DNA from: Eukaryota sp. TZLM1-RC
Lineage: Eukaryota > Metamonada: BaSk clade
Direction of reading: 5' to 3'
Length of the DNA stretch: 64,000 bases
Assembly: GCA_040285825.1 (NCBI GenBank)
Contig: JAUPSS010000011.1
Coordinates: 1,143,798 to 1,207,797 of the forward strand
Part shown: positions 30,972 to 42,401 of the stretch, piece after piece
How the letters are laid out: each line of letters starts with the position of its first letter
Numbering within the stretch: the first letter of the stretch is position 1
Program-made: the position numbers and the translations under genes
The notes under the pieces: model-generated
Seen by the model: only the letters and a program-made list of their open reading frames with translations
Databases searched by the model: none
Told to the model about the DNA's origin: nothing

Positions 30972-33900
30972 TTATTCAAGGAAAATCTGAAGAGAAGGAC
31001 GATTAGATTCTATTTGTTGAAGTTTGGATTTGGTTGAATTGCTAATGTTGTTGGACCAAAGATTCAATTCAGTCAGAGTGCAATTGCTCTCCAATGCACG
31101 GGCGAGAGCACTAGCGCCTTTAGAGGTAATGTTGTTGACCCCAAGATTTAATGTAGTCAGAGTGCAATTGCTCTCCAATGCACGGGCGAGAGCACTAGCG
31201 CCTTCAGAGAAAATGTTGTTGCCCCAAAGATCCAATGTAGTTAGAGTGCAATTGCTCTCCAGAGCACGGGCGAGAGCACTAGCGCCTTCATCGGTGATTT
31301 GGTTCTTGTGAAGATCCAATGTAGTCAGAGTGGAATTGCTCTCCAGAGCACAGGCGAGAGCACTAGCACCTTCATCGGTGATTTGGTTGTTGTGAAGATC
31401 CAATGTAGTCAGAGTGGAATTGCTCTCCAGAGCACAGGCGAGAGCACTAGCACCTTCATCGGTGATTTGGTTGTTGTGAAGATCCAATGTAGTCAGAGTG
31501 GAATTGCTCTCCAGAGCATGGGCGAGAGCACTAGCGCCTTCAGAGGTAATGTTGTTGCCCCCAAGATATAATGTAGTCAGAGTGCAATTGCTCTCCAGAG
31601 CACGGGCGAGAGCACTAGCGCCTTCAGAGGTAATGTTGTTGCCCCCAAGATATAATGTAGTCAGAGTGCAATTGCTCTCCAGAGCACGGGCGAGAGCACT
31701 AGCGCCTTCAGAGGTAATGTTGTTGCCCCCAAGATATAATGTAGTCAGAGTGCAATTCGTCTCCAGAGCACGGGCGAGAGCACTAGCGCCTTCAGAGGTA
31801 ATGTTGTTGTTTCCAAGATTTAATGTAGTCAGAGTGGAATTCGTCTCCAGAGCACGGGCGAGAGCACCAGCACCTTCATCGGTAATGTTGCTGCGCCAAA
31901 GATTCAATTCAGTCAGAGAGGAATTGCTCTCCAAAGCACGGGCGAGAGCACTAGCGCCTTCATCGGTAATGTTGTTGGACTGAAGATTCAATTCAGTCAG
32001 AGTGGAATTGCTCTCCAGAGCACGGGCGAGAGCACTAGCGCCTTCATCGGTAATGTTGTTGCCCAGAAGATCCAATGTAGTCAGAGAGGAATTGCTCTCC
32101 AAAGCACGGGCGAGAGCACTAGCGCCTTCATCGGTGATTTTGTTGTTCTGAAGACTCAATCTAGTCAGAGTAGAATTGCTCTCCAAAGCACGGGCGAGAG
32201 CACTAGCGCCTTCATCGGTAATGTTGTTGAACTGAAGATCCAATGTAGTCAGAGAGGAATTGCTCTCCAATGCACGGGCGAGAGCACTAGCGCCTTCATC
32301 GGTAATGTTGTTGCGCCTAAGATTCAATTCAGTCAGAGTGGAATTGCTCTCCAGAGCACGGGCGAGAGCACTAGCGCCTTCATCGGTAATGTTGTTGACC
32401 CAAAGATCCAATGTAGTCAGAGTGGAATCGCTCTCCAGAGCACGGGCGAGAGCAAAAAGGCGATAATAGGGATATTTAAAACACCAAGGAAAACAAGATA
32501 ATTCAACTAAATATTCATTTTTGATTAATTTAGTTGCTTTAATAAGACCTTGATTATAAAGTTTTGTTGGAGATAGGGATGATATCGACAGATTTCTCTC
32601 CGGTCCCAGCAATTGAATAAACTCCAAAGAGGGAAAACTTTGTTCAGTGATATTGGTATCAATTGCTTCATGAATTATCAATTCCTTAATGCTTGGTAAT
32701 TCAATTTCAATATTGACAGGATTTCTCAACCAAACTTCCAATATAGTAATGGAAAGAGGCAAAGGAATTTGTGCTTCTAATATTCTTTCTGAAGAAGAAC
32801 CATCAAATAACACCAGCTCTTTCAATGCTGTAAGATAGCTTAAATCAGTAACCTCAAAGTCATCTTTAAGCACCAACTTCACTAGTGAAGGGGGTAATTC
32901 TTCTATAATGAATGAACAATTAAGCTCCAGAAACTTGAGATTTGATAAATGTGTCAAGTTTAAGGATAGTCTTCTATAATACCCTGACTTTGCACCAAGC
33001 TTAACAACCTCAACAGTTGGGAAAAATGACAAGAACTGTGGATCAAATACATCTGTATCATAGTAAATATCAAGATGTTTAATTCGACTATTAATAACAC
33101 TGGGACCATTGAAAGCAAATGATAATTGCAATTGTAAATCCCAAACATAATCATTGAGATTTAAATGTTGTGGATTTTTCAAAAATTCAAAACCATTGAT
33201 CACTTCTTTAGAAAATTTAGCGACCTTCTTACTCACTGAACATTTGGTATAGAATCTGGCTTTTGTATATGGATGGTTACCAAACAATTTTTTCAAATAT
33301 TGTAAATATTCAAAGTAAATTAATCTGATTAGACCACTAAACATGCTATCCAAAGGTTGTATTGGATCATGAAAAGTTCCAAGTATTTCGGAAACAAATG
33401 ATAATTTGGCAGGTTGAAATCGATCAATCAAATCACCTGTACCTAATTGACCTTTATCGTTTTTTCCCCAGGCCCAAACAGTGTTTTTGTTGTAGGCAAA
33501 AAGGAAGTCGTGACCTAAGGAAACACCTTCTATATTGGTGAAAGCTTCTATGCATCTTGGTTGCTCACTATCATTATATAAACAACTTAATCTGCTGAGC
33601 TTGCCCCAAACAAAAACTTTACCATTGTTATTAATGGCGGCGTAGATTCCATCATTGTAACGTAATGCTAAATCGCTACAACACCAACATGTACTACCAC
33701 TTATATAAACAATATTACTTAAGCCTGGACCTTTGATGGGTTTATTGCTGAATGGAATTTCATCTACATGATCAAAAGCTCGTACATTATTGAACTTCCA
33801 TACATCACCATTGACGTCAATAATGAATAACCAATCCCCAGATAAGAAAAAGGAATAACGAAATGGTTTCCTGGGAGTAATATACTTGCTGACATCTATC

Positions 33901-34908
33901 TTGGTCGTTGTGGAAGCAGTATCAAGGCATTCACCATCTGAATGGTAATCCACACATTCTGTGTTGTGAAAAAAGAAAACACCATTAACATCAACTGCTA
34001 CAAAAGAACGACAACACACACTCATAAAGACAATTTTGTTGAGTCCTTCGATTATGATATGAGTATCTCCATCAAAATGAATAACTTTCCCTCCTTCGGT
34101 CAGAGCAAAAAAACTAAATGGAAAATTCCTGCAGTTACAAGTTGGGAAATAAAATTCCTTTAACTTATAAGGAATGTTCCAGAGATCAAAGTATTTCATA
34201 AATTCAGGTCCTTTCAAATAGAAATACCAAACAAACAACGAATCCAATAATGATACCAAAGAGTCAAACTCCTTAAAGGGCAAGAGGGTGGGAATGAAAT
34301 TACTAAAAGATGACAAGGTTAGTGTGTCGTCAAAGTAATCATATTCACGTCCATTGCTTCTTGAACTTCCCCAAAAATAAACCTCACCAGAATGGGTAAA
34401 CAAAAGTGAGTGAAATCTACCACAGGAAATGGACTTAACCCCAACCAATTTGTCCGATCGATCGGGGAAGTGTGCTAATTCTTGGTCACTTGCATAGGGG
34501 TCTTCTAATGAAGGATCCGAGGAGGCATGATGTAGAGGACATCGATTATGTGCATTTGAGTCGGGTTTTAGATCGGATTGTGGATCGGAAGAATGGGGAG
34601 GAAAGGTGGATTGCGGAGAACTGCATGGTAAGTCTGAAGGTAGACAGTGATCAACAGAGCAATGAGAGGGAGATCGTAATTCTTCATCAATAGTGGAGGA
34701 GAGTATCGTGGTAGTTGGGATAGAGTCATGGAAAACATCGGAAGCATCCTGTGAGCAGCTATTTTGGCTTCCCACTGGTTGAAATGCAACCGGGGCTTCA
34801 AGCTCGTGATTGAGAGGAGGGTTTGGACGACCTAGATCACGACTCTCCTTTCCAGAACACGAAATGCTAGCGCTATCACCAGGCAAACTATCTTGATTTT
34901 TGACGCAT
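30972..34908 (-). CDS. RCC1-like propeller plus leucine-rich repeat protein (LRR gene 2)
   Basis: The open frame of 1304 residues runs from 34886 to TAA at 30972. The ancestral ATG is at 34908, but a run of five T (four in genes 1 and 3) puts it out of frame and creates a stop seven codons in. Either the base is an error or translation must start elsewhere. Residues 1-150 (Ser/Pro-rich) and the last 900 resemble gene 1 closely. The RCC1 blades between about 170 and 410 differ strongly (EVYFWGSSRSNGREYDYFDD, NCRNFPFSFF, STCWCCSDLALRYND). Seventeen 28-residue LRRs occupy about 811-1287, against ten in gene 1. Likely a scaffold or recognition protein; partner unknown. Confidence 0.88.
31020..32456 (-). 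repeat. Seventeen 84-bp LRR-coding repeats in LRR gene 2
   Basis: Three consecutive units near 31540-31760 encoding TTLYLGGNNITSEGA are essentially identical at the DNA level. So are three units near 31300-31500 encoding TTLDLH-NQITDEGA. Identical neighbours indicate very recent tandem expansion inside the gene. Confidence 0.92.
33560..34380 (-). other. Divergent RCC1 cassette of LRR gene 2
   Basis: Between these points gene 2 shares only scattered residues with genes 1 and 3 (the matching gene 1 segment is about 17060-17780). The sequence on both sides is nearly the same in all three. Genes 1 and 3 resemble each other throughout this segment. The edges lie near the EVY-WG blade and the GKVFVWG blade. 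Confidence 0.7.
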
Positions 34909-35228
34909 TATAGAGAGGTTGAGACGAAGAGAAATTTATTGAAAAGTGAAATTTGTCGAGACACTGGGTGTTTGCTGAAAGTTTTCTGAGATTATTTCTT
35001 CTAAAAATCATTTAGTTTAGTAAATCATTTAATCATTTATTCAATTTCACTGGCCCTTATAAAGGCCGTCACTAGTGAAGTCTACACTAGACTAATTGTC
35101 CACAGTACAACAAAAAGCACTGAATAGCAAGTCCAGAGTTATATCATTAACCAATCAGTCTATCTGTGTCAAATGTGGAGTTTTCACTTAAATTTGTTCC
35201 AGACGCCACCATCTTTCAGTACTTCTTA
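34909..35228. other. Upstream flank of LRR gene 2 and deletion junction
   Basis: The first 90 bases match the other LRR genes. At about 34997 the match to gene 1's flank ends. After roughly 40 bp of unique AT-rich filler the sequence resumes at a position equivalent to 19950. About 1.55 kb present in copies 1 and 3 (the inverted RLE2 tail, SHIPPO and saposin-like pieces) is missing here. The GGCCCTTATAAAGGCC near-palindrome is at 35052-35067. Confidence 0.65.
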
Positions 35229-35283
35229 ATGGTTACTAGAGCACTAGCGCCTTCAGCGGTAATTATCTTCCTCTGAAGATAGG
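35229..35283. repeat. Stray LRR-repeat fragment with hairpin (second copy)
   Basis: Same as 20152-20205: an LRR-unit fragment followed by the TATCTTC/GAAGATA hairpin between GGTAATTAT direct repeats. Confidence 0.6.
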
Positions 35284-35312
35284 TAATTATTGCACCAGAT
35301 TATCGAGACACT

Positions 35313-36244
35313 TCAATAGAGGATGTGATTCATTCATAGACATTTCATCATACCGGAGTTTCTAATCAAAAAGAAAATTGTTCATGCCATCACTGAAAGC
35401 CCTATTGAATCAATATGTTGCCTTCGAAATGCCATCTCCAGCAAACTTAGGACTTGAACACGCCCGATAAAGAATTTTTGATAAGTCTTGGGTGATTCAA
35501 TTAAGTGTCGCAGTTCAATAAAGATTTTATGTTGTTGTTAATCATAACTGATGTGATTACAATTACGGTCATCCATTATTGTCAAATAAATCTTCAAAGT
35601 TATTGAGCAATAGGGAGAACAATTATGTTTCCAACCCCGAAATTAGGCCATCCATACTTCAAAATGGCAAATAAACCAAGAAGAGTCAGCGCCAAGGAAT
35701 CTGGGTGAAATCCTAATGAGGATTTCCTCATTTTCCACCACATCTTCTATTTCTTCATCTGTATCTTCCAAGGTGTCTGCTTCAACTTCCAAAACAGCAG
35801 TTCTAGTTCATTCAAAGTACTTTCTCCATGGTACACTATTCTTTCTCGCTGCTTAATCTAGATCTTTCTTTAGTGCACACGACCTTGAAATCGGACCAGT
35901 TTCTTTCTGGAGACATGCTTCCATGTTCTCATCTACTTTCCTCCAACCAGCAGTAATCATGTTAAAGGCCTTTTCTTGCAATTTTGCCATGCAATGAGTA
36001 CCCAGCCTGAAAATTCATCCTTGACAACACTGGCCCTTACGACAAGGACAACATCTCTAGGTAAGGCACCACTACGCAATTGCTGTAGAGTCTGATCGCA
36101 GCAATAGTTTCCAAACAGTTCATTTGGGATATCCTTGAATGGTTTGTTGAACTTACTTATGGTTAGTTTACTTGCAACTAAATGGTTTTTAATTTTGGCA
36201 AACTTCATTAGAAAATTATGACTTAATAACAACAGAAAGTCCAA
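35313..36244 (-). pseudogene. Nonsense-riddled pseudogene of unknown family (copy 2)
   Basis: Near-identical to 20235-21160 with the same in-frame stops. In addition, a T lost near 35991 (GCCATGC for GCCATTGC) shortens the first open part to 95 codons (36244-35957). The shared stops show that the gene was dead before the duplication. Confidence 0.6.
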
Positions 36245-36612
36245 GACACGTTTGAATTGTTAGTAACTACCATACTTGATGTGGAATTTCACAAGAAATT
36301 CCAATGTATATTTCCTGGAATAAAATACGTGTCTGGATGCATTATTTTCCTCTGGAAAAACAAATTATGGTGTTATATCGTCAACTATGCCACCAATTTG
36401 AAAAACACGCACGCGATAGTGCAAGTGTAAATTGTTGTAATTGACCAGAAGCATGTAATAAAAGTTCCTTTTAACAATTCAATGATTTTCTTATTCAATC
36501 TATGGAAAAATTGTACATTGATTTTAATAAACTGGAAGAAATTAGTTTAAACAAATTACTCGAAATGTGCAACAACAATTTAACAACAATTAATGGAGTT
36601 AATTTCAGAGAG

Positions 36613-36819
36613 TTAGATTGTAAAAACAATCCATTTCATTTTATGAGGTTTATAATTTTCAACAATTAGTTTTTGCATCATATGTAAAAGTGTGGTGAAA
36701 ATTTCACACAATATGATTTTTTCCATACGTTTTGCGAAAAATCTAATTAATAAACCTCTATAAAAAACTCTCTTTGTTTTTGATTCATTATTTATAAAAA
36801 AATCATTTTTAATAATCAC
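36613..36819 (-). CDS. Hypothetical small protein, AT-rich cluster ORF c (copy 2)
   Basis: Counterpart of 21527-21718, with altered A/T run lengths. It starts a few codons earlier (MIIKNDFFINNESKTKRVF), and part of its middle is read in another frame. The differences are all in homopolymers, so one of the two copies is likely misread. Product unknown. Confidence 0.35.
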   Translation of the reverse strand: MIIKNDFFINNESKTKRVFYRGLLIRFFAKRMEKIILCEIFTTLLHMMQKLIVENYKPHKMKWIVFTI

Positions 36820-36829
36820 ATTGTCTTTT

Positions 36830-37472
36830 ATACCAAATTTTTACCAATTCAATAAAATCATCTCTATCTATTTCTCCATTATAATTTTTTTATATAATCT
36901 ACTACATAGTGTATATTCTCATCAATTAAATTAATATTTAGTTTGTCTTTTATATGATTACCAATTTTAGTAAGAAATGAAATTGGTTTTGTATTTTCTT
37001 TCAACAAAGTTTCAAATCCAGTTGATGCAACTTTTCTCACCCAAGATTTACTATAAGTTTGTGGGGGTTCAATAGTAAGTTGTAAAATAGCTTCAGGAAA
37101 ATATTTTGCTTTGAAATACAAAGATTCATATTTACAAATCCCACCATTATATTCATCGAGATATCTTTCTTCCAAATCTTTATTGATGCTAACAAAAGAA
37201 TTCTTTTCCTGGATCGGAAATCATCATGGTATTTATAAGTAAACAATTATAATAATAATCTCCAAAATCTATTTCGATTTGTTGTGGTTTGATATATTCT
37301 ACAGGAATTTTTCTTAATATATAATATAAATCATCTCCTTCATATAATGATTTTTTTCAATATTTTTGTGATAAATTCATCATCACAAATTGAAACATCA
37401 ACCAATTTAAAATATTCTAAATCTTCGAGAACAATATCTTGTAGTTTTTTTAATTGGGTTTTCCATTTTTAA
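36830..37472 (-). pseudogene. Hypothetical gene, AT-rich cluster ORF b, frameshifted (copy 2)
   Basis: Counterpart of 21729-22378. An extra T near 36888 ends the main frame at 36879, 20 or so codons before the copy 1 stop. Otherwise the same segments and the same internal breaks are present. Unrecognised protein. Confidence 0.4.
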
Positions 37473-37591
37473 TAAAATCATTTTTATATCGTAAAATTTT
37501 CAATTTTTGTTTTATATCTAATTACATTCGTCTATTTTTCCATCCATCTCTAAATTTATAAAAAGTGTGCACAATTATTACTTCAATATTT

Positions 37592-37905
37592 TTAAACTTG
37601 AAATCTTTTAGGACTATATGATATTGTTTTTAATTTAGAGTAATGTAACTCAAATACTATTCGAAATTGTTCCAAAAATTTAAAATTGGTAATCAAATCT
37701 AAAATATCATTTGTTTCATCTATTCTTAAAATTGGTTTGTTGGAAAAATATGAGCGATAATAATCATCAAATTTTACAATTAATTTTTTAATCATATAAT
37801 GTGTATTGTCTCTTATAAACCATTTAACCATAAACATTGGTGGTACCACAGATGGTGCATGTCTCACAAATAATTCCCTAAAATGCTGATTACTGTTATC
37901 TAACG
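37592..37905 (-). CDS. Hypothetical protein, AT-rich cluster ORF a (copy 2)
   Basis: Counterpart of 22434-22811, cut off at the same RLE3 junction. An extra T near 37610 changes the C-terminus and stops the frame at 37592. The protein is Lys/Ile/Phe-rich with no recognised domain. Confidence 0.35.
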
Positions 37906-38134
37906 CCGAAAAAGAAGATAAAAAAATATGAAGAACCTTTGGCACAATTAGGTAGAGTGGAACATGTGAAATATCAGTTTGTGCCGTTTGCAATTTCTCT
38001 TTTTGGCAATATTGGACCTTCAGGGTTGCACTTTTTGAAAATTTTAAAAAAGTATTACTGAATAGTTTGTTTGGAATTGTGTTAAATTCCAGGAACTTCA
38101 CCAGTGAGATCGTGAAAGATTGTGAGAGATTGTA
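37906..38134 (+). pseudogene. RLE3 stub, truncated at both ends (second copy)
   Basis: Same limits as 22812-23047, with one A fewer, one A more and one T fewer in runs. It is followed by the conserved 12-bp hairpin before ORF147. Confidence 0.7.
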
Positions 38135-38302
38135 AAACTAATGAAACTTTTTGTAAAGTTTCATTAAAAATATACTTTAAAACTAATGAAAGGAATTACT
38201 GTCGTAACACAACTCAGACATTATGTAAACAATGAATTTTACATGTTTGACATTAAGAGATATCCTTTTTGATCAGGTTTTCTACTAGCTTTTATTTCAA
38301 GA

Positions 38303-38746
38303 ATGTCTCGTTCTCCACAACTAGGACGTTTCTACTCAAACCATCAAGGTGACTTCAGGACCAAAAAAACCCGTAAATTTGTGACATCAGAAATGCCAGG
38401 ATTTCACCTAGAAGACAAAATCAAAATCAAACTGTATTCTAAAACTATGAGAGATGCACCAGAACGTCTGAACAAAATGATTTTATGTAAAGAAGATACA
38501 ACAGATGCAGTTCACTTTAAATGTCGTCAACTGAGTGCCTTTCCATGGAAGGTAGAACACCATAAAGCATCAGCAAGCAGAACTACAGAGGAAGTGGTCG
38601 AGCTATGGGAACCTAGCTATCAAGAAGTTAGGTTTGTTGAGGATCATGAAGAGGTGTTAAGTGTTGGAGAAAAAGGAAAGATCATTGAAGAATATGACTC
38701 TGAACTAGAAGAACAGTCTTTTGAAGAAGCAGCTGGTATTTCTTGA
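38303..38746 (+). CDS. ORF147 hypothetical protein, intact copy 3
   Basis: This complete 147-residue frame runs from ATG 38303 (MSRSPQLGRFYSNHQ) to TGA 38744-38746. The N-terminal two thirds are basic (TKKTRKFVTSEMPGFHLEDK; KLYSKTMRDAPERLNKM), with two cysteines around DAVHFKCRQL. The tail is acidic (EEYDSELEEQSFEEAAG). There is no signal peptide, membrane segment or recognised family. The other two copies (1728, 23217) are broken, so this may be the working gene. It lies between an RLE3 stub and an RLE1 fragment, and its upstream flank has a perfect hairpin. Confidence 0.6.
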   Translation: MSRSPQLGRFYSNHQGDFRTKKTRKFVTSEMPGFHLEDKIKIKLYSKTMRDAPERLNKMILCKEDTTDAVHFKCRQLSAFPWKVEHHKASASRTTEEVVELWEPSYQEVRFVEDHEEVLSVGEKGKIIEEYDSELEEQSFEEAAGIS

Positions 38747-39030
38747 AAACCATTCTCATCAGTGATTTTGACTGTATTATGATGCTTAATAGAACAAATG
38801 ACATGGAATTTTTAGTATAAAGGATCATGGATTGAGTCTATTTTTTGATGGTTACTGAAGCAATTATTTTATAAAAAGTAATTGAGGGAATGCTTTTCAT
38901 TATCTTTTGATATATAATTTTTGAACACAAATGGTCTTTTTAAAAATCTTCATAGATATTGAGACTTTTTCTCTAGTAATCAAGAGAGAAACAATAATAT
39001 AATAAAAAAATAAATAAATAATAGAAAAAA
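38747..39030. other. ORF147 3' flank, no gene seen
   Basis: AT-rich spacer shared with the other ORF147 copies. It ends in AAATAAATAAATAATAGAAA at the RLE1 junction. Confidence 0.5.
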
Positions 39031-40417
39031 AGTTAAATCGATTCTGTCAGGTATTTTGGAAAAAATCGAAGAGCAACTTTTGGTTATTCAAGATTTAAAA
39101 ATTGACAAACATTTAGCGTTTTCGGTCCTAAATGTGTGTTTTGGATCAAAAATTAATCATCTTCTTCGTTCTTTATCTCCCACAATTTCTCATGATTTTG
39201 CACGTCAATTCAATTCTTTGAGAACAAATTTCTTAGGAAATTTAGTAGAAGTTTGTCCATCTAAAATTCCTTATCATGCATTTTTTAGTCCTAAATTTGG
39301 TGAAGTTGGTTTTTCAAAAGCAGAGTATTTATGCAAAAGTGCTTTTATTGGTGGTATGAAAAATTTTTCTTTTTGAATGGAAACATCGTTTTGAACATAT
39401 TCCTTTAAATGAATCACATCCTTTATTAATTTCTCTTGAAAAAATGGTGCAAGAACTACCTGTTGATGTTTGGAATAGGAGTTTTCCTTCAAGTTTGCCT
39501 GCTGTGCCTTCGAGATCTTTCACCAATCTTCATCTTGCTGTTGTGAAATTACAGAAGTCTGTTCTTATTGGTTTTGAAGACCTGGATTTTTCTAAACGAC
39601 TTAGTGTGACTAAGATTAATAATCCCGTCTTTGCTGCCTTTTTATCAGACATTCAGAACTGTACTAGTTTAATATCTCAGCAACCAAGGCCATTTGGTCT
39701 TCACTTAACAAATGAAGCTTGGAAACAAAAACATGCGGTTGAGATTAGGGATGTATCCAATTGGTCTTTTGGATAATTCTTATTGTATTTGTAACAAAAA
39801 ACCTACAGCCAATTTCCGTCATATTGTGAGCTGTAGAAAATTTCTCCAATATAGGTCAGTTCTTCATAATGCCATTCGTGATGTGACATATGAAATGTTT
39901 AAGTGTTGCAATTTTAGTTGCAAAGTAGAACCTTTGTTGAAGCATTATAGTGATGATAATCTATTTAATTCATGTCGAGGTGATTCAATTGCTCCTTTTG
40001 TAGAGTCCTCCCATGTTGTTGTTGATTTCACTACAGTTGATCCCTTTGCTTTGGTTTATCGTGATGAAGTTTTACTTAGTACTAATGGTCATTTAAACAA
40101 GGCTGAAAATCGTAAGAGAGATAAATATACTGATATATTAAATGATTTAAATAAGAACCTTTATTCAAAGTTTTCGTTTGTTCTTTTTGCCTTTTCGATT
40201 TTTGGCAACATTGGACAATCTGACTTGAATTTCATCAATGATTTTTGGTAATTTATGTCGTTCAAGTGGTAAGAATTTTGCAGAAAATTTATGGAAAAAT
40301 CGTATCATTTTCGCTTTGTACAGAAGTGTTCCCAAGTACTTGAGTTTAATGATGTCCAAACTTTATAAGGATTCATCAAGAGTTGGCGTGGAGAATTTAG
40401 TTTCTTATGTGTTTTAG
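39031..40417 (+). mobile_element. RLE1 fragment, mid-RT truncation, long-tail subtype (39 kb)
   Basis: RLE1 begins at AAAGTTAAATCGATTCTGTC, past the YADD box, so RT motifs A and C are absent. The frame 39056-39376 covers the thumb; an extra T near 39367, an extra A near 39730 and an extra T near 40245 shift it. The zinc finger and endonuclease lie in 39712-40251 (CRGDSIAPF...VVVDFTTVDP). The 3' end carries the long tail ending VENLVSYVF. The same start point is used at 49794 and, before rearrangement, at 2451. Confidence 0.82.
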
Positions 40418-41259
40418 TTTTTTTATTTGATTCTTCGTAGAAAATGATAAAATAATAATAATAGAAAAAGACAGAAAATAAAAATTTCTTTTTACAAAAA
40501 AATAGGAAAGGACAAATTTTTAATGAATGTATATAATCAAATAAATTCGAGATAACCACAACACAAGTTAATGGTTCTGGAGATGATTAATCGTATCTTC
40601 ATCACAATAAACTATTTCATTAACCAAATAATCAAATACATACACATATAAAAATGGCTTTGGAAAATCAAATAAAAGCAAAATAAATTAAGGGTAATAG
40701 ATTCATAGTTCACACATTTTTAGAGAATGCAAATATGATGGATTTTGTACAATTCATTGTATCACATGATTAATTTAGAGGTAACTGAACGGTTTTACAA
40801 GCTCAGTACTTCAGAGATGAGCTCAGAGTTGATTTCAAATCATCTCTATGATTCAAGAAATATTGTTTGGTTATTGTGATTGATAAACTTATTTTACAAT
40901 TTTTGCATCGTATTATTGTCTTTGTACATATTATCCTCAAATTATAAAAATTAAATAAAAAAATAATATGAAAATTAATAAATGATATAAAAGCTAATTA
41001 TAATCCTCATCCTTCAAATGCTGTTACAGTTGACACTAAAATTTCTGCCGATACTATTTACCAAGGATCATGATGTAGATATATTAGTTGTTTCACTTTC
41101 AACCAAAGTTTTCCAGATTTATCAAAGGTCACCCACTCGATTGTTGGCACAATGACTTTCAACTACTTGTGACTCTTGACACCAAGGAGTTGAAACCTAT
41201 TTCAAGATACCTTGAAACTTTATTGAAAATTTTACAGTTCTCAACTGTGTGTGTTTGTT
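40418..41259. other. AT-rich spacer before the UBE2Q-like gene
   Basis: About 840 bp duplicated at 51192-52050. No gene is supported to about 41080. From 41088 a 64-codon frame (41088-41282) runs up to the UBE2Q-like start in a different frame. It may be an upstream part of that gene with a frameshift, or chance. Confidence 0.4.
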
Positions 41260-41746
41260 ATGAACAAATCACTCGTTACTGAGTACCGCTCCCTACAATC
41301 AAACCAACAGTTCTTCACAGTTTCTCTTGTTGATAACAACATCTACCTTTGGAGAGTTGTGATCAAGACCTGTTGCTTTGATTCGAGTTCACCACTGTAT
41401 CAACATCTGTCATCAACTGGTACTCAAGGTGTGCTTCTAGAGCTTAAGTTTATTCAGTCCTACACATCAGTCACTCGATCCCCGCCCTGGTGTCGTATCA
41501 TTTCTCCAAAGCTATCTGGTGGAGGCATTTACCAAGGATCTGTTTGGTGGGAATGATTTTATGACACAAACAGAACAGTGGAATACAACATGGAAAAACT
41601 TACTGGTTGAGTTTGCTCATGTGTTGAGTGTTGAGTGGAGAGCAACTTTCAATGGTATGGCAGAATGGTCAGTGCAAGAAGCCAAGAAAGGAGAACAGTT
41701 CATACTTGGTGCTCACACAGACTGGAAACAAACAGCCTTTGTGTAG
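41260..41746 (+). pseudogene. UBE2Q-like ubiquitin-conjugating domain (copy 3), Cys to Trp
   Basis: It starts with ATG 41260 (MNKSLVTEYRS), so the N-terminal end of the domain is kept here. It runs through PPWCRIISPKLSGG to GSVWWE, where the active-site codon is TGG (41545-41547) and the third codon after it is TGA (41554-41556). An extra A near 41596 shifts the rest. The last part (HVLSVEWRATFNGMAEWSVQ to KQTAFV) is open to TAG 41744-41746. It cannot carry ubiquitin if read as is. Confidence 0.58.
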
Positions 41747-42401
41747 TGTTAATACAGGAAGTTGGGATAAGGTTTTTGTTTCATCAAATATGTTATTGAC
41801 TAATAATGCGAGTAGTGAGTCTGCCATTGATGAAATGTCACAAACTTACTCAATTTGTGAAAAGTAACTTTGAAGGCTTGTCGAATCAACTTATGCTCTA
41901 AGATTCTTTATGTGCAATTTTACATTACACGTCTACAACCTGGTGGTTGAGGTGTATTTAAAATTTCGTCAATAGTAAAATCAATCGATTATTTTTGGAG
42001 CTGCAAGGTAGCGTTGGTGACAACTAGAAAGTTGTTTAGATAGATTTGCCAACTTGTTTTTCTTAATGTGGATGAACCAAATTTGAAGAGAAATCTTGCT
42101 AGATTACACAATTTTCAAAACACAGTTTGCTACACAGTTTGAAATACAGTGTGAGTCATTAAATGATGACTTGACAACAATAAAAGAAATATCGTGTAAT
42201 TGGTCAACACAGTGGTGATCACATGTCCTGGTTGAATCAAATTGTTTAGGCATATTGGTATTTCATTGTTTTCAATAGCCTTGTATGAATTGTTGCTTTT
42301 CGTTTCACATAGTAATATAGAATAACTGATATCTTAATACCGTGTTAATAGGGCTTTCTGATGAAAAGTATATTGAGTATTTAATCAACAACAACTTTGT
42401 T
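41747..42401 (+). mobile_element. Decayed RLE3 RT thumb region (copy 3)
   Basis: Equivalent to 237-862, with a short local duplication near 42118-42140 (CACAGTTTG repeated). No long frame. Confidence 0.45.

Noticed and set aside
31020-32456. Regular repeats resembling a CRISPR array
   Set aside because: The units are contiguous 84-bp coding repeats without spacers, in a eukaryotic gene.
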